A stretch of 64,000 nt of DNA from the NCBI GenBank assembly GCA_028554645.1, contig JAQOOI010000079.1, positions 2,170,001-2,234,000 on the forward strand, written 5' to 3'. This document shows, in pieces, positions 55,405 through 64,000 of the stretch (the first letter of the stretch is position 1; the number at the start of each line of letters is the position of its first letter). Below the pieces are notes generated by a model. The model saw only the letters and a list, made by a program, of their open reading frames with translations, did not search any database and was not told the DNA's origin. The stretch comes from Omphalotus guepiniiformis (lineage: Eukaryota > Basidiomycota > Agaricomycetes > Agaricales > Omphalotaceae). The translations under genes and the position numbers were made by a program.

Positions 55405-57787
55405 TTACCACCCCCCACCAACACCAACACCAACGCCAACCATCTCACCCTCCATCCCCATCCCCATCCCGAGCTCGGAAACCCCGATACCCATACCCAT
55501 AACGAACGACCCACTCCGACTAAGTCCTTTCCATAGGTCCGTGAATGCTTCTGCGTCGTTTATCTGTGGTTCCGCAGCCGAGGGTTCATCTGCGCTTGTG
55601 CTCGTGTTCGTTGCGTCCGTGTGGGAGGTTGAGGCGGTGGGGGCGGGAGCAGGAGAAGAAGGATATAGGTTGGTAGAGGGGGGAGCAGGCGAGGAAGGAT
55701 ATGAGGAGGTTGAGGTAGAGGTAGAAGAAGAGGAAGGAAACCCAAAAGCAACTCTAACTTCCTCGATGTTCATCTCGTTTAGTGATGTCACGTCGATGCT
55801 CATTTTTGGGGCCGCCGAGCCCCCCATACCTGCCGCACCCGTGTCGTCCATGTTGACATCTCCTTCGCCCTGGTGGTGGTGGTGGTTGCCGAGCTCGCGG
55901 TGCGGATAACCCATACCCATACCCATACCCATGGGCATGGGCATGGGCATGGGCATCGGCATGACAAGACCCATAGGCATGGGCATCGAGTTCCCATTCC
56001 CATTCCCATGAGGATGAAGTTGAGGTCGTGGGGCGTGTATGACTGGTCGATCTAGAGGTCCGATGTTATCCTGCGCCGTGTGTACGTAACCCATCCCGCT
56101 CATAACACCGCCCATGTAATACATCTCTTGCTCGTACCCTCCCGCGTAGATCTCCTCTTCCCCTACCGCACCCCCGGCACCCCCGGCAGCGCAGGCAGCA
56201 GCGGGAGTGGGTTGACACGCAGCCCCAGAGTCCGACCCAGAACCTTGAAACCCCCCACTTAAAAACGCAGGATCGAATAACGAAGTATCGACTTCTGGAA
56301 GTGGAAGTGCGTCGTCGTCTTCGTCGCGGGCGTCACGGAGTGAGAGTGAGAGTGAGGTTGGTGTTGAGGGTGTTGTTGATGCTGAGTATCCTGAGGAGGT
56401 TGAGGTTGAGGGGGAGTAGTAGTCGAGTTGGGGGTGGGGATTGTGGTAAGAGGGGAAATACGTGGGATCGTACGCCGAGTCGTAGTACCCGGCGCCGCTC
56501 TGGAATTGGTTTTGGTTTTGGTGGGGATGTTGGTACGGGTATGAATACCCGAAAGCAGGTTGAGCACTCGAAGATCTCCGCCCACCTAACACAACCCTCT
56601 GTTGACGAGATATAGAAGCTACGGATGTAGGTGAAGGTGATGGGGGTCTTGTTAGGGAGTACGCTGAATAATTGTATGGGTATGTGTTTTGCGTCGAGGA
56701 TGAAGAAGTGGAGGGGGAGGCGTGGGAGGAGGAGGTGTGGGAGGTGAGAGTAGGTAGAGCGATCCCGCCTCCTAATCCGGATGTAAAGTCGTTTGGTAAA
56801 GGAACTGAAGATGATCTTCGGGGTGGGTAGACGATTTGTTGTTGTTGCTGCTGTTGGTGTTGTTGTTGTTGGTGTTTCGTCGCCGCCGAGGAGGAGGAGG
56901 AATCAGCACCATTCTCCCAATGATTAACATCATCCCATTCCCTCATCTTCAATGATAGAGCATCACCTTTATGTCCCGTCATCAAGAGATTAACGAGGTA
57001 CGCTTCTCTCGCTTCGCGTTTGGATTCTATTGACGACGAGGACGACGTGGACGCGGATGGTGCTTGTGATGACGAGGTGCTGGTTGTGGGGGCAGAGGAG
57101 GTGGTGGTGGTGGGGGGAGAAGTTTTTGCGTTCTTCTTGTTCTTGTTGTGAACGGGACGAAACCGATATTCGGGATACTTTTTCTTGTGTTCTGCTTTTT
57201 CGGCTCTTGCTCGAATTTCCCAGATCCGTTTTTCTTCGATTGGGAGGGATCGCCAGCAGTTGCCTTTGAAAACAGGGTATCAGAGTCAGGAGTTGTAGTA
57301 GAGGACAACGGCGGCTGCGGACTCACCAATTATCTTTGACAAAGACCCATGATTCGTTTCAATAGACCCAGGAACATGTTTCTGTCTCACGAAATCCGCT
57401 CTAAACAACATGAAGGCATTGGGTGGACGTGGGATGTACCCCAGAGACCTTCGTTTACCAGGTGGAAGTCGTCTTCTCGTAGGTGGAGGAGCTGGAGTTT
57501 CTGATGGTGGGAAGAGTGCGGAAGAAGGTGAGGAGGCGTCGGAGGTGGTTGTTAGTGAGGATGGATCCAGTGTTGGGTCGTCTTCGGAGGATTCGGAAGC
57601 GAATGTTATTGGTGTTATGTTGGGACAGAAAGTTAGTCTTGAGATTGGGTATAAACCGGGTTTTGCTGTGTACACCTGGTGGTTAGTGGTGGAAGGAAGA
57701 AGAGAAAGAGAGGAACTGACCGATGAGAGTACCTTGTGATGAACGTCTTCGTAAAAAGTTTCGTGATAAACGACGAGTTGCAGGCAT
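55405..57787 (-). CDS. HMG-box transcription factor (MATA-HMG type)
   Basis: Minus-strand exons 57787-57733, 57665-57327 and 57263-55405 encode about 750 residues. The HMG box begins about residue 98 with RPPNAFMLFRADFV. It continues GSLSKIIG, then across the intron NCWRSLP, EEKRIWE and KAEHKKKYPEYRF; an intron inside the box is common in this class. A basic stretch (RRRLPPGKRR) precedes it. The long C-terminal region is low-complexity: poly-Ser, poly-Gln (about 56840), Asp/Glu patches, and a Met-Pro/Met-Gly repeat encoded near 55910-56000. That suits an activation domain. Related Agaricomycete HMG proteins regulate mating response, clamp formation or fruiting; which one this is cannot be told. 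The short first exon (MPATRRLSRNF) is chosen because only it keeps frame with the ACACAG acceptor. The gene lies between the arms of the inverted repeat. Confidence 0.85.
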
Positions 57788-58695
57788 TATTGTTCTACTT
57801 TAGAGGAACAATGAGGATGGGAAGAAAGCAAGGGATCTTTATTGTTCTCCTTTATCCGTTTATAACGTCCCCCTCCCCAAAGGATAGGTGTGGCTGGGAC
57901 CCCCGGATACTCGCTTATGAATGGAATGATCCCGCGGCACGGATGCTTCCCCATGTTTCTTTTCACTTTTTGATTCCGTTCCTTTCTCTCTCTCGCTGAC
58001 TCTCACTGCATAAGTATTGCATTACACCTTCAGACAGTTCATACCACTTGACACCAACACTATTCTCGCTCAACACACTCGTTCCTCAACACACCTACTC
58101 CCGGGGTCCAAGGTGTACGAAATTAACCACATGGCCTCCCACTTCCATATATATCCACTTGCTTGTTGCTCGATTTAGTACACCGTTTGTTCTTCTCCTC
58201 TTCTCTTCGGAAAGAGGTAATTCTTGTTCATTCATCCCATCGGCTGGCTGGGCTGGCCTTATCCTTTATGTAGATGTAGATGTTGCGAACGAACGACGAG
58301 ATGATCAGCATCTACTCACCCCATCCCATACCATCGACACCATCGTATTTCCATGTCGATCAGTTCTTGCACATCATGCTGTTGAGAGATCTCTGTGTAT
58401 GTTACCGCTCACTCAGCCTCCCGAGTTCGAGTGTTCATGCTCGAGTTCATGTTCATGAATGTACGTACGTACGTCACTACAGTACCGATTTTTTTGGGCC
58501 TTTGTTCTTCCTTGAGCCATTCATGGATCAGACGTTTTCATGACCCTGAGCGACAACGTTAACCATGCTTAGTACCCCGAGAAATCGCTTCGACTAGATG
58601 AAATTAATGTTCATCTGTTCTGATAGATACGTATCTTTCATTCATACGTGTCGAATGTTCCTTGTGGGCTGTACAACTGTACAGCTGTAACATTG

Positions 58696-59060
58696 GTGTA
58701 CACAACGGCGTTTAACGGCTGTATCTATAGTGTTTCAGTTCGACCCCTCGGCCCGGGGGTGCGCGGCTACTATCGTCTGTGTCGTTTTCACAGATAGATA
58801 GTAGCTACGGAGAGGCAGGATACGTTGAAATTTTGATGTACCACTTACCTTGACCGTTCGGAGGTAGGTATACTCCTATCATGGATCTCAACACACCCAG
58901 GAGAGCTACATAGGTGTTAGGGAGGGAGCAAGGGAAGTGAAAGAACATGAATTGGAGGATGGTACGGTGTATGGATTCTGGAATGAATTCGAATTTCACG
59001 CGCACGGTCGACTTTAGATTTTAGACTTCAGACTTTAGCCTTTGGTACAGTAACATATGG
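58696..59060 (+). repeat. Dispersed direct repeat, copy near HMG gene
   Basis: TGTACACAAC, then GCGTTTAAC, GGCTGTATCT, CGACCCCTCGG and CGGCTACTAT blocks, followed by GGATACGTTGA and GGAGAGCTACATAGGTGTTAGGG. The same ordered blocks recur at 62856-63620, with extra sequence inside the second copy. Confidence 0.75.
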
Positions 59061-59129
59061 TACATACATACGACTCGCAGTGATAAGGAGGGTGAGCCTA
59101 GCTTAAAGTGTGAGCGAGGGAGGGAGGAT

Positions 59130-60664
59130 GGTATGTGAGGTGAGCGTGAGGCCAACGTCAAATTTACAGCAAACCTTACTCCTCTACTCTTACTCACCAA
59201 AAAAGACCAAAACAAAACAACTACGTACGTATGTATGTACATCAAAACCAACGCCCACATCATACCCTAGACAAACAAACATTGAAACAACCCCCTTCCG
59301 ACTGACGACTCTGACTCGTTTGCCCTTTCGTTTGCCTTTCGGTTTCGTTTTCGTTTTCTAGCAAAACACAACGCAAGGAATCTGTGACGAACTTCAAGCT
59401 TACCTGCTAGTTCTTCGAATTCACGATTTTGCTTCGACTCGGAGTTTCCCTTTAGTTGAAGAAACGATGGACGATGGACGATGCGATGGACGATTGTGGG
59501 GAATACGGAAGGTGGTCGTGGTCGTGAGGCATTATTAGGACTAGGACTGAGTGATGAGTAGGGGTCGTTCGGTGGGTATGGGTATGGGACTCGGAGGGGA
59601 GGTGTACAAAGCTCGAGGGTTTCCTGGCGTTGGTCACCACGGTGTTACCTCGACAAGTCTTGTTCATTCAATCAGCCCTTCTAGCTTCAATCTCCAATCT
59701 TCAATCTTCAATCCCCGTCAAATGTTTCGTCGGTCGATATATCCACAACCAAATCTTGCAAGCTCCAAAGTCAAATTCCCCAGTATCTCCCTCCTCGCCT
59801 AGCCTCGTTCATCGTTCATCTTCATCTTCTCCTTCATCGTTCATCTCCTCCTTCGGACAATCTCGATTCTCCAAGTTCCCCCCCATCCCATCCCAGCCCT
59901 ATCTCCCTCCTCCTCCTCCTCCTCCTCCTCGTCCGACATTGCTTGTTTGAATTCCCCTGACATCCCAACGCTTGATACCCTCGACCCACCCCAAACTCCA
60001 AAGACATTCGAATAGCTCACCCTCTCTTCGCATCACCTCCCCCTCGCCACGAAGTACCACGAAGTACCACAAAGTGCGAACATAACCCATCCCACTCGTA
60101 CGACCTCAAGGCCTTATTAATCAGTTACCATCGACCCCTTGTCAGCATGCTGACTGACCCGCCGGGCAACATCAACATAGAGAATCAGTCATTATCGACT
60201 CGACCCTTGTCTGCTGACTGACTGACCCCGGGGGCAACATCTGAGGGAGACGATATTGTTGCGGCGAAAGCCAAGCCAAGCCAAGCCAAATCGTGGCTGG
60301 ATATTTATCAAGTCAGAAGTCAGAAAGCTAAAGCGCAGCGCTAAAGGTGAGGTTTATTCTGAGAGAAGCCTTTCGTAATCCCTAGGAATCTGAATCGTTA
60401 CCCAAGGCCATTGAACTGGACGTAGAGGTACGTAGCGTAGCTTGACTTGCTGATGAAACGGTCGATTATTTTAATCACAGGAGGCGTCGGAGACGGAGGA
60501 AGAGATCTTCGAGATTCTGGGAGGTGCGCGTCAGAAACTTTTCTTGAATGAGTACGTTGGGAGAGGAAGTGACGGTGGGTGAAGTACACACAATTGAAGC
60601 CGCCCCGCGCCGCCGCCGCCGCCGCCAAGGGTATACTACTAGCCACGTGACCGTGGAGAGTTGG
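59130..60664 (+). repeat. Right arm of the imperfect inverted repeat
   Basis: Counterpart of 53455-54975. It contains a pyrimidine-rich repeat core (59640-60110) related to 26700-27310. It ends at CCGTGGAGAG, just before the start of the kinase-fold gene. A GCC-repeat run (about 60605-60626) here corresponds to a GGGCGGGCGGCGG run in the left arm. Confidence 0.85.
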
Positions 60665-60680
60665 CCGCTTTGCATTTATT

Positions 60681-62700
60681 ATGCGACCCACCGAGCGGTG
60701 CGGCACCTTTCATAACCATAGAACCCCATCCATGCATCCGATGCATCCGATTTCTCCGCATCCACCACTTCAGTTGACCATTTTTGTATTCACCGAGCGG
60801 CCTACACAGGCAAATGCTGACCGTACTCCTATTCATATGACCAACCTCCGTATTGATTGGCCGTACGAGGAATTTGCCTACAAGGTTCGTGAGCTCTTGG
60901 AATTTAAATTCCCAAGATATGCTGGTTTCGCTTTGTACCGGGTACATTTTTCTCTTTTTGTTGCTTGAAGTGGAATTTTTAAAGATATCTTAGGGTCGCG
61001 ATGAAGGTTTAAGGACACAGCAGGCACTGAGGCTCAAACTTGCGGCGAGCCCTTTCGATGAAGTGATGGAGGAGCTTGTAATCGATGCTACGTATGAGGA
61101 GGTTTTTGGTGCCAAGCCAGAAGAACCACGGCCTCGCGTAAGTCTTATGGCTATTGCAACCCAGGCAGACACATCGCCACGCCAGGCTACACCACCAGCA
61201 ACTGACGGGGAGGACGAGAATGGCGACATGCTATCACCGGAAATACGCTTCCTCAACAATACTTTCGAAATGCACCGGATGAACGTGCGTGAGAGGGTGT
61301 CTCCCTCTGTCGCTGCGAAATCCGCAGAGTACATTCGGATACAGGCTTCGCCCGATGGCCTCCTTGATGGGCGTTTTTCTCCGGATGGCCCAAACACTGC
61401 GGCGTATCCCATAGAGCTCTTCCATCCCGCTTTTGCGACTTACAAGAGAGACTCTGAGAATCGTGCGCTGGATGTCCCCCCAGACTGTGTTCGCGAGGTC
61501 GCAGCGCTCATGCGAACCCTCTCCACTGTCGCCAAGGTTGAGGCTACGCGTGACACCGAGAGAGAATTGTTGGCGAAAATCCTCAAGTGCAATCTTGACA
61601 AGGTGTTGAATTCAAACAGAACAAATCGCGATTTCACGGAGCTCATCCAGACGCCCATCAATAGCATTAGTGCGGCTCCTCTCATTCTCGATATTAAGCC
61701 TGAGCTGGGCTCCGGCGGGTTGGATCCATCTACACAGGTCTCCTTCTCCTATGAACAGTTCGTCTGTGCGCCAGAGGTGAGTCGTGGTAGTCTTCTCGAC
61801 ATTGTTATGTGGGTTAACTCATATATGCACTAGCGCGCTGCCCTTCTCGAGCAGACGAATTGTCCCTCGTTCTTGATAGGCCTCGCAGGACCGTGGATTG
61901 TCATATGCGGCGCTGTGATGATGCACAGGACCATTGTGCAACGCCTTTCAGCGTACGAGTGGTATGCGTGCAGTCGCGTAGGCGACGATGCTCGAGTTCT
62001 CGCTCTCGCGCGCCAGCTCTTCGCTTTGCGCAATGGAATAGACGAGTTGAAGGTGTACTACGAAAAGCTCCAGCCATCACCCACCCAGTTGAATGTGAAT
62101 CGCTACTTTCCATCCATCACCTCGTACGTCGACGAAAACAACGAGAAGGTTGAGTTCCGTTATGTCAAGCCCCTCGAGATGAACCTTTTGTGTATCGTGT
62201 TCTTGGCGCAGAGGCTTGACAACAATGTTGAGTTTATTGTCAAGTTTGTGAGTCGCTACAATGCCGATGTTCACAGGCATATGGCGGGGGGCGGATTTGC
62301 ACCCCGACTTGTGTGTTATCAGCCATTAGGTGCGGGGTACGGCGACTGGGCGCTCGTCGCTATGGAACGCGTCGATGGCGAGACGATATTTAGCGCGTAT
62401 GGGAATGGTCCTCTTCCTGCGGAAGTCAGTGCTGCTGTACAAATTGCGTTGGATCATCTGCGAGCGAGGAAGTACATTATGCCTGATTTGCGCCGGCCGA
62501 ATGTGATGCTTGTGAATGGGGACGAGCGCGTTGATCAACGTGTGAGGTTTATTGATTTTGATTGGGCGTGTGTGGAGGGTGGTGGTGCGAGGTATCCGTT
62601 TCATCTGTCGAGAGAGATTAGGGATTCGGCTGATGTTGATGATTATGTTGAGATTAGGAGGGAGCATGAGGAGAATATGTTTGAGAGGAATTTTAAATGA
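60681..62700 (+). CDS. Crinkler-like protein with protein-kinase fold
   Basis: Exons 60681-60941, 60994-61776 and 61834-62700 give about 636 residues. An N-terminal ~90-residue ubiquitin-like header (LQLTIFVFTERP to FALYRGRDEG) resembles Crinkler effector headers in layout; this is inference. A middle region with SCG-type motifs (GLAGPWIVICGAV) follows. The C-terminal half is kinase-like: the VAIK-type lysine in EFIVKFVSRYN, catalytic-loop DLRRPNVML and metal-binding FIDFDWAC, with DFD for DFG. No glycine-rich loop is evident. Catalytic Asp and Asn are present, so activity is possible. Such proteins are abundant in Agaricomycetes; their function is mostly unknown. A second start at 60732 is equally plausible. 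The gene begins 17 bases beyond the inverted-repeat arm. Confidence 0.8.
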
Positions 62701-64000
62701 CGTTGACATTTTCGATCTTGAGATTCTTGCGTGCAGTCCAGCAGAAGCGCTTGATAGTCTTTCCTACAGTAGACATGATGGTGGTGAGAAATAACGTTAA
62801 TAGTGTTTGCAAGGATACTTATAGGCTCTCATGATATCATCCGGGTCATCCTTGATGTACACAACAGCGTTTAACAGCGTTTAATGGCACGGCTGTATCT
62901 GCTTGTGTTTTAGTTTGACCCCCCTCGGGGTGGGCGGCTACTATTACTATTGTCGGTGTCGTCAGATAGGATTCTAGTATTAGTAGTACTACATAGTTGT
63001 ACATGGTTGACTTTAGACTTCTTCAGACTTTAGACTTTGGTACATACATATTGTACCATCGGATGACTCGTGATAAGTACGGGCGCATGATGGAATGAAA
63101 AGATCTGAGGTCACGGTGACGAGCGGGGGAGTGTTGACATGAGTGCTGTGTAGTGTTGAGTACTAGTAAGTTGACCATGAGCGAAGGAGCACTGAAGGGG
63201 AAGGGGAAGGGAAGAGGAGGAAGGAACTTCGGGATGATGCGGAGTAGAATCGGGATGGGAATAGGCCCGATATCATGATCATATCCCCGAGGGCGAGTAC
63301 GATGCGAGCGGGAGAGGGAGGGACGGTGAAAACTGGAAGGAGGGAGGGGATTCTTTGGAAAGGAAAGTGTTGAAGTTGATTCTGAAGGACCGGGAGGAGG
63401 ACTTGACGTTGAAATGCTTAGCGGCTTAGTGGATTGAGGTTCCGTTTAGGTGGCGCCTATGAGTCCATACCCAGTTTAAATAACGACTGTACTATCTACT
63501 TGTGTAGTTTACGGAGAGGGAGGATACGTTGAGATAGATACGGTTGGGGGTGTATGATAGTACTCCAGATTTAAACGCACCCGGGAGAGTTGCATAGGTG
63601 TTAGGGGGTCGGAGCTTCTCAATTTATTGAAGAAAGATGGATGAAAAAACGAGGATCGAAACTGCCATCAAGTCGAAAGAGGAAATAGGGAGGGACGGTG
63701 GGTTGAGATGACTCAAACTTCAGGAGAGAATAAAATTTAGACGTTCACGCGTACGCGTACGTTTAGAGAGGATGTCGGTGTCACTTGTGAGTAATACTTG
63801 AATCCATACTCATTTTTACACGACCGATTGGCATTAAATAAGGGTACGTATATCAATGGTTTGAGTAGATATACGTATCGTACGGTGCGGTATGGTATGG
63901 GACGGGGTACTTTGGTGCTTACTACACTAAAAAGTGGAGTAGAACCGAACCGAGGGGAGGTGCGTAAGTGTGAGTATACTAAGTATGTCCAAGGAATTCG
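62701..64000. other. Intergenic, with second copy of the dispersed direct repeat
   Basis: No gene was recognised. Blocks at 62856-63060 and 63505-63620 match 58696-59060 in order and orientation. A purine-rich AAGGGGAAGGGG-like run lies near 63190-63225. Confidence 0.6.

Noticed and set aside
1..64000. CRISPR arrays, bacterial operons, rRNA genes
   Set aside because: None seen; introns, chromovirus and gene families show nuclear fungal DNA.

Overview
The window is nuclear DNA of a filamentous basidiomycete, most likely a mushroom-forming Agaricomycete. The evidence is: protein genes cut by many 45-70 bp GT-AG introns; a chromodomain-bearing Ty3/gypsy retrotransposon; six DUF6699-type proteins; an NLR with a four-helix N-terminal region; GH45 and GH76 secreted hydrolases; and intron-containing nuclear tRNA-Lys genes. 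Gene density is low, and much of the window is duplicated or repetitive.

Layout. 1-5153: 3' part of a Ty3/gypsy chromovirus (gag, pol with one nonsense codon, 3' LTR). 5285-6908 (minus) and 19256-21960 (plus): two inverted copies of a cassette carrying a NAA10/ARD1-type N-terminal acetyltransferase gene and a MYND zinc-finger gene. The plus copy is intact and bounded by ~210 bp direct repeats. The minus copy has lost most of the MYND gene. Between the copies lie an NB-ARC NLR gene (8915-11148), an alpha/beta hydrolase, a small unknown gene, a GH45 endoglucanase and the first DUF6699 gene. A GH76 mannanase-type gene follows on the minus strand (22288-24335).

25.3-28.7 kb holds a broken MDR oxidoreductase copy and an array of pyrimidine-rich repeats. 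Two tRNA-Lys genes (CTT and TTT anticodons, both with introns) follow at 28.9-30.2 kb. From 30.8 to 49 kb the only convincing protein genes are five more DUF6699 paralogues, separated by long gene-free DNA. The intact MDR oxidoreductase is at 50.6-52.0 kb. At 53.5-60.7 kb an imperfect inverted repeat with ~1.5 kb arms encloses an HMG-box transcription factor gene. A small coiled-coil gene and a Crinkler-like protein-kinase-fold gene start just outside the two arms and point outward. The last 1.3 kb is intergenic repeat.

No operon logic applies; each gene is a separate transcription unit. The main points are segmental duplication with different fates of the copies, very small exons, an expanded DUF6699 family in which four members share an N-terminal RVxF-like short motif, and an HMG gene inside an inverted repeat. 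Gene models were assembled by hand from reading frames and splice signals. Family names rest on recognised motifs, not on searches.
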